The notes beneath the pieces were generated by a model. The model ran no database searches and was not told the DNA's origin. It worked only from the letters and a program-made list of their open reading frames with translations. Below are positions 1 to 5,382 of a DNA stretch of 5,382 nucleotides, piece by piece. Origin of the DNA: Chloroflexota bacterium (GTDB taxonomy: Bacteria > Chloroflexota > Anaerolineae > Anaerolineales > DRMV01); NCBI GenBank assembly GCA_013153135.1, contig JAADFA010000146.1:1-5382 (forward strand), written 5' to 3'. The position numbers were made by a program, and so were the translations under genes. Position 1 is the first letter of the stretch. Each line of letters begins with the position of its first letter.

Positions 1-39
1 CCCTCTTTGGGGCTCCTCCCCCATCGCCGAACGCGTGGC

Positions 40-73
40 AAGAAAAAACGGGGCGCGGGTTGCCCCACGCCCC
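40..73 (-). terminator. Rho-independent terminator of maeB
   Basis: Read on the minus strand, a 10-bp stem (GGGGCGTGGG against CCCGCGCCCC, with one T-G wobble) closes a GCAA loop. It is followed by one G, six T and then CTT. GCAA is a stable GNRA tetraloop. The hairpin begins 21 bases after the maeB stop codon. On the plus strand no T-run follows the stem, so it should stop only minus-strand transcription. The form is textbook and the position is right for ending maeB. Confidence 0.93.
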
Positions 74-94
74 GGTTGGCCTTTGGGCTAGCGA

Positions 95-2377
95 TTAGGC
101 CTCGGCCTTTTCGCGCGCCTTCTCGCGGCGAGCGGCATCCATCACCGCGACCGCGACAATGTTCACAATATCCCGCACCTGGTCGCCCGTTTGTAGCACG
201 TGCACCGGCGCGCCCATGCCCAACAGGATGGGGCCGATGGCTTCGGCATTGCCCAGCCGCGCGAGCAGTTTGTACGCGATGTTCGCGGCTTCCAGGTCGG
301 GGAAGACCAGCACGTTCGCGTCCTTGACGCGGCTGAAGGGGTAACGCTCGTCTACGATTTCGGGGACGACCGCGGTATCCGCCTGCATTTCGCCATCGAC
401 GGGCAGGTCGGGGGCTTTCTCCCGCACCAGCTCCACCGCGCGGCGCACCTTCTCGCTCAACGGGTGCCGCGTACTGCCGAAGTTGCTGAACGAGAGCATA
501 GCCACGCGCGGCTCCAGGCCTAGTTGCCGCGCGAAGTCCGCCGCCAGCAACGCGATGTCGGCCAGGTCTTCTGCGTTGGGTTCGATGTTGACTGTGGCAT
601 CGGTGAAAATGTAGACGCGCTTGCCCACGATCATGATGTAAACGCCCGCGACCAGGCGGTGTCCTGGCGCGGTGTGATGGATTTGCAACGCGGGTCGAAT
701 GACCTCAGGGTATTCGTAGGTCAGGCCCGAGACCGCGGCGTCGGCATCGCCCATATAGACCATCATGGGCGCGAAGATGTTGGGATCTTGCAGCAGCTTG
801 TAGGCCCGTTTGAGCGTTACGCCTTTGCGTTGCCGCAGCTCATACAGCGCGCGGGCATACTCGTCCAGGCGTTGGCACGTCTCCGCGTTGACCACCTTAG
901 CTTTGAGGCGCAGGCCCAGGCGGCGGATTTTCTCGTCAATGACCTCTTTACGACCAATAAGAATGGGCTCGGCAATGCCCTCTTCCTGGACTTGCGCAGC
1001 CGCACGCAAAATTTTTTCTTCTTCGCCCTCCGCGAAGACCACGCGTTTCTTCGGCTTGACGGCTTTGGCCTGGTTGATAAAGAAGTGGCGAATATGCTCG
1101 CCCTTGCCCAAGCGCATCGCGAGCTGCTCGCGATACTCGTCCAGGTCGATGTGCTTGCGAGCCACGCCCGTTTCCATCGCGGCCTTGGCCACCGCAGGCG
1201 GCACCCACAGCAGCACGCGCGGGTCGAAGGGCTTGGGGATGATGTATTCGGGCCCGAACTGGAGCCGCTCCAGGCCATACGCGCGCAGTACGCTATCGGG
1301 TACGTCTTGCTTCGCGAGGTCAGCCAACGCGTACGCCGCGGCCAGCTTCATCTCGTCGTTGATGGCGCGGGCCCGCACATCGAGCGCGCCGCGGAAGATG
1401 AAGGGGAAGCCCAGCACGTTGTTGACCTGGTTCGGATAGTCCGAGCGCCCGGTCGCGATGATGGCGTCGGGCCGAGCCTCTTTCGCGACCTCATACGGGA
1501 TCTCAGGATCCGGATTGGCCATCGCGAAGATGATGGGCCGTTCGGCCATGCTCTTGACCATCTCGGGCGTGACGATGTTCGCGACCGAAAGGCCGTAGAA
1601 CACGTCCGCGCCCTTCATCGCATCGGCCAGGGTGCGCGCGTCCGTGTCCGCCGCAAAGCGTTCCTTGTACGGATTCATGCGCTCTTTACGGCCTTTATAG
1701 ATCACCCCGCGGCTATCGACCATAATGATGTTTTCGCGCTTCACGCCCAGCTTTACCGCGAGCTCTGCTGAAGCAATAGCCGACGCGCCTGCGCCTGAGA
1801 TCACGAGTTTGATTTCGTCGATCTTCTTGCCCACCAGCTCGAGGGCGTTGAGCAATGCCGCGCCCGCGATAATGGCCGTGCCGTGTTGATCGTCGTGAAA
1901 TACGGGGATGTCGAGCATTTCTTTGAGCTTTTCCTCGATGTAAAAGCACTCAGGCGCTTTGATGTCCTCCAGGTTAATACCGCCAAAGGTGGGCGCGATG
2001 GCCGCCACGACACGGATGAACTCATCCGGATCCGTGGTGTCGACTTCGATATCAAAGACGTCGATGTCCGCGAATCGTTTGAACAGCACGCCCTTGCCTT
2101 CCATGACGGGCTTTGAGGCCAATGCACCGCGGTTGCCCAAGCCCAAGATCGCGGTGCCATTGGAGATCACCGCGACCAGGTTACCTTTGGTGGTGTACTC
2201 GTAAGCGGCTTCAGGGTCCTTTTCGATCTCGAGTACGGGGTAGGCCACGCCTGGCGAATAGGCCAGGGATAGGTCGCGTTGCGTGCTGAGGGGTTTGGTC
2301 GGCCGCACCTCGATCTTGCCTGGGCGACCGTCGAGTTTGTGATAAGCCAGGGCTTCCTCGCGGGTAATTTTGGCCAT
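95..2377 (-). CDS. maeB: NADP-dependent malic enzyme with C-terminal phosphotransacetylase-like domain (MaeB type)
   Basis: Cytosolic enzyme that oxidatively decarboxylates malate to pyruvate and CO2, giving NADPH. The 760 residues match the usual MaeB length (about 760). The malic enzyme part (about 1-430) shows SLAYSPGVA with the catalytic Tyr40, EGKGVLFKRF with the catalytic Lys95, metal-binding acids in NLEDIKAP (Glu137, Asp138) and FHDDQHGTAI (Asp162, Asp163), a Rossmann loop GAGASA at 195-200, and ANPDPEI at 287-293. The phosphotransacetylase-like part (about 431-760) shows RPALQIHHTAPG, NIEPNAEDLADIAL and FPDLEAANIAYKLL. In this family that domain is regulatory and binds acetyl-CoA. 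The Ser-Arg pair used in catalysis by true Pta enzymes is replaced here by Gln729-Thr730, so transacetylase activity is unlikely. ATG at 2377 was chosen because MAKITREEAL matches the family N-terminus and GAGGAGGT lies 5 bases upstream. The frame stays open 30 codons further up, but that stretch contains the promoter and leader. NADP over NAD is inferred from family type only. Confidence 0.96.
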   Translation of the reverse strand: MAKITREEALAYHKLDGRPGKIEVRPTKPLSTQRDLSLAYSPGVAYPVLEIEKDPEAAYEYTTKGNLVAVISNGTAILGLGNRGALASKPVMEGKGVLFKRFADIDVFDIEVDTTDPDEFIRVVAAIAPTFGGINLEDIKAPECFYIEEKLKEMLDIPVFHDDQHGTAIIAGAALLNALELVGKKIDEIKLVISGAGASAIASAELAVKLGVKRENIIMVDSRGVIYKGRKERMNPYKERFAADTDARTLADAMKGADVFYGLSVANIVTPEMVKSMAERPIIFAMANPDPEIPYEVAKEARPDAIIATGRSDYPNQVNNVLGFPFIFRGALDVRARAINDEMKLAAAYALADLAKQDVPDSVLRAYGLERLQFGPEYIIPKPFDPRVLLWVPPAVAKAAMETGVARKHIDLDEYREQLAMRLGKGEHIRHFFINQAKAVKPKKRVVFAEGEEEKILRAAAQVQEEGIAEPILIGRKEVIDEKIRRLGLRLKAKVVNAETCQRLDEYARALYELRQRKGVTLKRAYKLLQDPNIFAPMMVYMGDADAAVSGLTYEYPEVIRPALQIHHTAPGHRLVAGVYIMIVGKRVYIFTDATVNIEPNAEDLADIALLAADFARQLGLEPRVAMLSFSNFGSTRHPLSEKVRRAVELVREKAPDLPVDGEMQADTAVVPEIVDERYPFSRVKDANVLVFPDLEAANIAYKLLARLGNAEAIGPILLGMGAPVHVLQTGDQVRDIVNIVAVAVMDAARREKAREKAEA

Positions 2378-2382
2378 GACGG

Positions 2383-2390
2383 ACCTCCTC
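2383..2390 (-). promoter_or_regulatory. Ribosome binding site of maeB
   Basis: GAGGAGGT on the minus strand ends 5 bases before the ATG at 2377. It is close to the perfect anti-16S match and decides the start against upstream in-frame ATG and GTG codons, which lack such a site. Confidence 0.9.
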
Positions 2391-2401
2391 GTCATCGATT
2401 C

Positions 2402-2417
2402 GCCCGGCGCACCGGGC
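2402..2417 (-). promoter_or_regulatory. GC-rich hairpin in the maeB leader
   Basis: A perfect inverted repeat, GCCCGG-TGCG-CCGGGC on the minus strand, forms a 6-bp all-GC stem with a 4-base loop. It ends 11 bases before the GAGGAGGT ribosome binding site and would fall within the 5' leader if the promoter at 2439-2467 is used. No T-run follows, so it is not a terminator. It could stabilise the mRNA 5' end, affect access to the ribosome binding site, or be chance in GC-rich DNA. Confidence 0.45.
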
Positions 2418-2438
2418 ATCGCGTACTTCACAACCCCA

Positions 2439-2453
2439 ACTTTACTCCAAAGT
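2439..2453. promoter_or_regulatory. Dyad overlapping the maeB -10 element, possible operator
   Basis: ACTTT and AAAGT form 5-bp inverted arms around a 5-base spacer, covering the proposed TAAAGT element and the spacer next to it. A dyad at this position is typical of a repressor site that would block RNA polymerase. No regulator gene lies in the window, so the binding protein is unknown. The arms are short and chance is possible. Confidence 0.35.
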
Positions 2454-2467
2454 CGCGGGGGCAACAA
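2439..2467 (-). promoter_or_regulatory. Candidate sigma70-type promoter of maeB
   Basis: On the minus strand TTGTTG (2467-2462) and TAAAGT (2444-2439) are separated by exactly 17 bases. This is 3 of 6 and 4 of 6 matches to the housekeeping consensus. It lies in the least GC-rich patch of the intergenic region. Transcription would start near 2432, giving a leader of about 55 bases. That maeB has its own promoter is also suggested by the 207-base gap after the glycerate kinase gene. The hexamers are imperfect and the organism's consensus is unknown. Confidence 0.5.
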
Positions 2468-2488
2468 GTGATGGAGCGCGCGGGTACG

Positions 2489-2499
2489 ATGAGCCTCAT
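2489..2499. promoter_or_regulatory. 11-base dyad upstream of the maeB promoter, possible activator site
   Basis: ATGAG and CTCAT are perfect inverted arms around a single central base. The centre at 2494 lies about 62 bases upstream of the predicted transcription start near 2432, a common distance for class I activator sites. The arms are too short to prove function. Confidence 0.3.
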
Positions 2500-2541
2500 A
2501 TTGGTTCGCGTCGGCGCGCGCGTTTTCTCCGCCTTGGCCGT

Positions 2542-2564
2542 GGGATGGGATGGGTATAACAGGG
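2542..2564 (+). other. G-quadruplex motif between the glycerate kinase gene and maeB
   Basis: On the plus strand four GGG tracts (2542, 2547, 2552 and 2562) are separated by loops of AT, AT and TATAACA, that is 2, 2 and 7 bases. This meets the standard G3-N1-7 rule, and a further GGG follows at 2571. The G-rich strand is the template strand for both flanking genes. It lies 21-43 bases past the glycerate kinase stop, where no ordinary hairpin-plus-T-run terminator is visible. Folding and function are untested. Confidence 0.5.
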
Positions 2565-2584
2565 CCGGAAGGGCCGCGGGCATC

Positions 2585-4033
2585 TCACCACGCGGCCAGA
2601 AGTACCAGGTCGTTGACGTTGGTTTGCGTGGGGCCCAGGCGTATCAGCCCGCCCGCGCGGCGGAAGAACGTATACGCGTCAAAGCGTCGCAAATACGCGC
2701 GCGCGTCCAATCCCTGGCCGCGTGCCCGGGCCACGGTCTTCGGCGTGACCACCGCGCCGGCCGCGTCCGTCGGCCCATCGGTGCCGTCCGTCGCGAGGGT
2801 GACCAGCGCGGCCGTGGTCCCCGGGGGCGGGAGGTGGTGCCACGCGAGCGCGGTGGCTAACGCGAGGGCCTGATTGCGGCCACCCTGGCCCGGGTTGGGT
2901 CCCAGGGTCACCGTCGTTTCCCCACCGGCGAGCAGGCAGCCTGGCCGCGCGACGGGTCGGTCCGCCGCGAGAACCTCTCGGCCCAAGGCCGCGAAGACCT
3001 GGCCGACGTCGTGCGCCTCGCCCATGAGCGTGGTGGTCAGGATGGCCGCGCGCCATCCTTGTGCGCGGCACGTGCGCTGTGCGTGCTCGACGGCCACGCG
3101 CACCGAGCCCACTACATCCACCCACGCGCGGCGAAAGATGGGGTCCGATGGCTTGGCGGTTTCCCCGTGGCCGGTGCGGCGGCCGTGCTCCAGGTATGCG
3201 CGCACGGCCTCGGGCACGCGCGTGAACAGGTCATAATGCGCGAGCACGGCCCACGCGTCGGCGAAGGTGGTTGGGTCGGGCACCGTGGGCCCGGACGCGA
3301 TAACGCTGAGGTCGTCGCCCAGCACGTCCGATAAAGCTAGTGTAACCACCGCGGCGGGTGCGGCCCAACGGGCCAAGCCACCTCCCTTGACTCGATCCAG
3401 GTGTTTTCGCACGGTGTTGATTTCGTGGATGGTGGCGCCGCTGGCCAGGAGGGCCTGGGTCACGGCCTGGAGGTCGTCGAGGCTGAGGCCGTCCGCGGGC
3501 CAGGTGAGCAGCGCGGAGCCGCCGCCGGAGATCAGCGCGAGGACCAGGTCGTGGGGCCTCGTAGCCTGCAGCATCGCGTGTACCGCGCGCGCCGCGCGCA
3601 CGCTGCGCGCGTCGGGGATGGGGTGGCCAGCTTCCATGACCTCCACCTGCGGCCAGGAGGGGCCTGCGTAGCCATCTTTGGTAATGACCAACCCCCGGTG
3701 CAAGCGAGGGCCGAGGGCCTGCGCGGCCGCGCGGGCCATGGGGTAGGCGGCTTTGCCCACCGCGACCAGGTAGATCCGACCTTGGGGCTCAGGCGGCAGG
3801 GGGATCCAGGCGCGAGAGGCCGCGTATCCTTGGTGTAGCCACGCGTGCAGAGGATATGCGTGCAGGCCTAGGGTGCCCTCGCGTTCGGCAAACACGCGCG
3901 CGACCGCGAGCTCTGGGTCCACCGCGCGGAGGCCGGTGACCAAGGACTGGCTAATGACGCGCGCGACCTCGTCGGGCAGGGCGGCTTCGCGCGCGGCGTG
4001 CATCAAGGCTGTACGCCATCGGGCCTCATGCAT
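2585..4033 (-). CDS. Glycerate 2-kinase, MOFRL family (DUF4147 plus MOFRL domains)
   Basis: Predicted cytosolic kinase converting D-glycerate and ATP to 2-phosphoglycerate. Relatives have been annotated as TtuD or 'hydroxypyruvate reductase', but characterised members are kinases. The N-terminal DUF4147 domain shows VAVGKAA with Lys94, VITKDGY, GHPIPD (136-141), the glycine loop LISGGGSALL (168-177), INTVRKHLDRVKGG with Arg209, and SDVLGDDLSVIASGP (235-249). The C-terminal MOFRL domain shows GGETTVTL (370-377), GQGGRNQ (382-388), ATDGTDGPTDAAG (414-426) and TNVNDL (471-476). The ATG at 4033 was chosen because AGGAGG lies 6 bases upstream; an in-frame TTG at 4069 has no such support. The start overlaps the preceding glycosyltransferase stop by 8 bases (ATGCATGA), so translation is probably coupled. 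At 482 residues it is longer than typical members (about 420-450), mostly because about 93 residues, instead of roughly 50, precede the GKAA motif. Confidence 0.93.
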   Translation of the reverse strand: MHEARWRTALMHAAREAALPDEVARVISQSLVTGLRAVDPELAVARVFAEREGTLGLHAYPLHAWLHQGYAASRAWIPLPPEPQGRIYLVAVGKAAYPMARAAAQALGPRLHRGLVITKDGYAGPSWPQVEVMEAGHPIPDARSVRAARAVHAMLQATRPHDLVLALISGGGSALLTWPADGLSLDDLQAVTQALLASGATIHEINTVRKHLDRVKGGGLARWAAPAAVVTLALSDVLGDDLSVIASGPTVPDPTTFADAWAVLAHYDLFTRVPEAVRAYLEHGRRTGHGETAKPSDPIFRRAWVDVVGSVRVAVEHAQRTCRAQGWRAAILTTTLMGEAHDVGQVFAALGREVLAADRPVARPGCLLAGGETTVTLGPNPGQGGRNQALALATALAWHHLPPPGTTAALVTLATDGTDGPTDAAGAVVTPKTVARARGQGLDARAYLRRFDAYTFFRRAGGLIRLGPTQTNVNDLVLLAAW

Positions 4034-5024
4034 CCGAGCCCTCCTGGGGCGGCGCGTAGAGCCATTCAAAGATGCGATCGTGCATCCAGAGCAACGCGGT
4101 TCGGAAGGGACGCCGTTGGGCCCAGCGCGCGAGCCAGGACCTCTGTCGCGCGGGCCGCGTGGGCGCCGCGTCCTGTCCCAGCAGCGCGCGCGCGTACGGC
4201 GGCAACGTGTTCCCCATGTGGTCGACCAGCGGCTTGGGCGTCATCAGGCGCAAATACCCGCGTTCGTTGAGCGCGCGGTCCAGGTTGCGCACGTCGCTCC
4301 CCATGGGGCGGGAATAGTCCAGCGGCAGGACCTCTTGCAGCACGCGCTTGTAGGCAACGAACTGCCAGTGCGACGCGCCCGCGATGGCCGTGACCCCGCG
4401 GTAACGGATGCGCAGCACGCGGAGCCGCTCATACGCCGCGCGCACCTGGGCCTCATCCTGGCCCAGGCCGACGTTGAACTCACGGAAGACGTCCCAGGGA
4501 ATAAAACGCCCCCATTCGGCTTCGGCTTCGGGGTCGCGCTCGGCCCAGGCGCGCGTCGCGGTCCATAGCTCCGCGGCGGCCGCGAAGGGCCGCGCGGTCA
4601 CCATGCCCACGCGCGGGAAGGTTTCGAGGATGCGCAGGCTTTCGGATAGCCAACCGGGACGGAAGAACACATCCCCGTCCGCGTACGCGATGACCTGGCC
4701 GGGCGCGGCCTGGAACGCGATATTCCACGCGCCGACCACGCCCAGGTTTTCGCGGCTCAGGATGAGGTAATGGATGCGCCCGGCCCGGTGTTGCTCGAGC
4801 AGGTACGCGCGCATCTCGGGCCCGCTGCCGTTATCAAAGACCAGCACCTCCACGTCGGCCTCGGGGGTGTGACGCCACAAGCTGGTCAGGGTCGCCCGGA
4901 ACACATCCAGGCTTTGGGCGTAGTAGCCGTGGGTATATGGCACGTACGTGAGCAGGACCACGGTAATGCGCGCGGGCTTGCGGACCGTGGTCAGACTTTT
5001 CGCGGGATTGTGACCGACGCGCAT
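4026..5024 (-). CDS. Family 2 glycosyltransferase (GT-A fold)
   Basis: 332-residue protein that should transfer a sugar from a nucleotide-sugar donor at the cytosolic face; donor and acceptor cannot be told. Motifs in GT2 order are the first beta strand ITVVLLTYV (20-28), EVLVFDNGSG (59-68) with the nucleotide-binding Asp64, SRENLGVVGAWNIAF (90-104), and the metal-binding DxD-type YADGDVFF with Asp116 and Asp118. Residues 210-275 (AIAGASHWQF, then GSDV, then DHMGNT) are the likely acceptor side. There is no signal peptide or clear transmembrane helix. The C-terminal 45 residues are rich in Arg and Trp and could lie on the membrane surface. The ATG at 5024 has GAGG 8 bases upstream and lies 21 bases after the stop of the preceding gene. 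Its last codons carry the ribosome binding site of the glycerate kinase gene. The context suggests a polysaccharide or glycoconjugate gene group continuing beyond the right edge. Confidence 0.9.
   Translation of the reverse strand: MRVGHNPAKSLTTVRKPARITVVLLTYVPYTHGYYAQSLDVFRATLTSLWRHTPEADVEVLVFDNGSGPEMRAYLLEQHRAGRIHYLILSRENLGVVGAWNIAFQAAPGQVIAYADGDVFFRPGWLSESLRILETFPRVGMVTARPFAAAAELWTATRAWAERDPEAEAEWGRFIPWDVFREFNVGLGQDEAQVRAAYERLRVLRIRYRGVTAIAGASHWQFVAYKRVLQEVLPLDYSRPMGSDVRNLDRALNERGYLRLMTPKPLVDHMGNTLPPYARALLGQDAAPTRPARQRSWLARWAQRRPFRTALLWMHDRIFEWLYAPPQEGSDA
4040..4045 (-). promoter_or_regulatory. Ribosome binding site of the glycerate kinase gene
   Basis: AGGAGG on the minus strand, 6 bases before the ATG at 4033, lies inside the final codons of the glycosyltransferase gene. 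It decides the kinase start and implies that ribosomes finishing the upstream gene pass directly over it. Confidence 0.88.
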
Positions 5025-5030
5025 GGGGCT

Positions 5031-5036
5031 ATCCTC
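5031..5036 (-). promoter_or_regulatory. Ribosome binding site of the glycosyltransferase gene
   Basis: GAGGAT on the minus strand has its GAGG core 8 bases before the ATG at 5024. It sits in the 21-base gap after the upstream stop codon and supports this ATG as the start. Confidence 0.75.
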
Positions 5037-5045
5037 GTGTCCTAC

Positions 5046-5382
5046 CTACGGTTGCGCCGAGGGCCGGGCGTTGTCTGCGGGTGTGTGGGGTGCCCAGGAG
5101 GCTGTGGCGGGTTGGGGTAGGGGCATGTCTGCCCGGAGGGCAGCGCCGTAATATTCCCACCACCATCCTGACCGGGCGAGCCAGGGCCGTTGCCAGCGTC
5201 GGCGCACGATGCGCAGCAGCACCCGGCGCCAACCCTTGTGCGGCTGCCCGGGGCGCAAGAGCAGCAGCTCCAGCGCGCGCCACAACCGCATTTTATGCCA
5301 CGGCTGACGGTGCAGGCGCCCGCGCACCAACCAATGCGTCGCTTCCCACAGGGTGTACATGCGCGCGGGGCCTCCGGCCAGG
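5046..5382 (-). CDS. C-terminal end of an unrecognised protein, possibly a glycosyltransferase (cut by the window edge)
   Basis: The frame is open from the right edge to a TAG at 5048-5046, giving at least 111 codons. No catalytic motif is visible. The fragment has an aromatic and basic segment (MYTLWEATHWLVRGR), then LWRALELLLLRPG, then a strongly basic run (GWRRVLLRIVRRRW) and a WWWEYYG patch, and ends in a Pro/Ala-rich tail. It resembles an amphipathic, membrane-surface C-terminus. The glycosyltransferase guess rests on the adjacent GT2 gene 21 bases downstream and a similar basic, Trp-containing tail there. An alternative is a separate 104-residue protein starting at the ATG at 5360, which has GGAGG 10 bases upstream (5371-5375). 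The frame stays open above that ATG, so the two cannot be separated here. Confidence 0.6.
   Translation of the reverse strand, partial: LAGGPARMYTLWEATHWLVRGRLHRQPWHKMRLWRALELLLLRPGQPHKGWRRVLLRIVRRRWQRPWLARSGWWWEYYGAALRADMPLPQPATASWAPHTPADNARPSAQP

Noticed and set aside
1..39. Possible start of a further minus-strand gene (ATG at 25) or a second small hairpin (GGGG/CCCC arms at 9-21)
   Set aside because: Only eight codons remain before the edge and the hairpin has a 4-bp stem, so nothing can be supported.
524..1771. Long plus-strand open frame of 415 codons opposite maeB
   Set aside because: It is fully antisense to a strongly conserved gene, has no recognisable domain and no convincing ribosome binding site. 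Long antisense frames are expected in GC-rich coding DNA.
2378..2467. 30-codon N-terminal extension of maeB in the same frame
   Set aside because: The family N-terminus and the GAGGAGGT site both point to the ATG at 2377, and the extension would overlap the promoter and leader hairpin.
2428..2499. 23-codon minus-strand leader peptide frame starting at the ATG at 2499
   Set aside because: It has no Shine-Dalgarno sequence and lies across and upstream of the predicted promoter, so it would not be in the maeB transcript.
2561..2584. Hairpin after the glycerate kinase stop (GGCC arms) as a terminator
   Set aside because: The stem is only 4 bp and no T-run follows on the minus strand.
2279..2860. 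Plus-strand open frame of 193 codons across the intergenic region
   Set aside because: It runs antisense into both maeB and the glycerate kinase gene, through the proposed promoter, and shows no protein family features.
4034..4069. TTG start adding 12 residues to the glycerate kinase
   Set aside because: There is no ribosome binding site before the TTG, while the ATG at 4033 has AGGAGG at ideal spacing.
3873..4568. Plus-strand open frame of 231 codons opposite the glycerate kinase/glycosyltransferase junction
   Set aside because: It spans two well-supported genes on the other strand and its Arg/His/Ala-rich translation is typical of a shadow frame.
5106..5123. G-rich run on the plus strand (GG, GGG, GGGG, GGGG tracts) within the edge gene
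   Set aside because: Only three tracts of three or more G are close together, so it fails the standard four-tract rule.
5029..5283. 84-codon minus-strand frame overlapping the edge gene
   Set aside because: It is an Ala/Arg/Pro-rich frame-shifted shadow of the 5046-5382 frame, runs into the glycosyltransferase ribosome binding site, and lacks its own.

Overview
The window is a GC-rich, gene-dense bacterial segment in which every credible gene lies on the minus strand, so the reading order is from high to low coordinates. Strong AGGAGG-type ribosome binding sites, short or overlapping gene junctions, very frequent CGCG strings and Arg/Ala-rich proteins fit a high-GC bacterium. Protein style suggests Chloroflexota or a similar thermophile-rich lineage, but that is an impression and not a demonstrated placement. 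No tRNA, rRNA, CRISPR array, insertion sequence or phage gene was seen.

Right part (5382 to 2585): an operon-like run of three genes. It starts with the C-terminal end of a gene cut by the window edge (5046-5382, a basic and tryptophan-rich tail, possibly of a glycosyltransferase). After 21 bases comes a complete family 2 glycosyltransferase (4026-5024). Overlapping its stop by 8 bases is a MOFRL-family glycerate 2-kinase (2585-4033), whose ribosome binding site lies inside the glycosyltransferase gene. The promoter of this run is outside the window.

Middle (2584 to 2378): a 207-base intergenic region that looks regulatory. In the direction of transcription it holds a four-tract G-quadruplex motif on the template strand, an 11-base dyad, a plausible sigma70-type promoter with a second dyad over its -10 element, a GC-rich leader hairpin and a strong Shine-Dalgarno sequence.

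Left part (2377 to 1): a full-length maeB-type NADP-dependent malic enzyme fused to a phosphotransacetylase-like domain, followed by an excellent intrinsic terminator with a GCAA tetraloop and a six-T run. maeB is therefore probably a single-gene transcription unit, separate from the glycosyltransferase/glycerate kinase run.

The two enzymes of known chemistry both feed the PEP/pyruvate node: glycerate kinase makes 2-phosphoglycerate, and malic enzyme makes pyruvate, CO2 and NADPH. The glycosyltransferases point to surface polysaccharide or glycoconjugate synthesis. I do not see a previously undescribed system. The points most worth checking are the intergenic control region of maeB and the coupling of a glycosyltransferase to a glycerate kinase.
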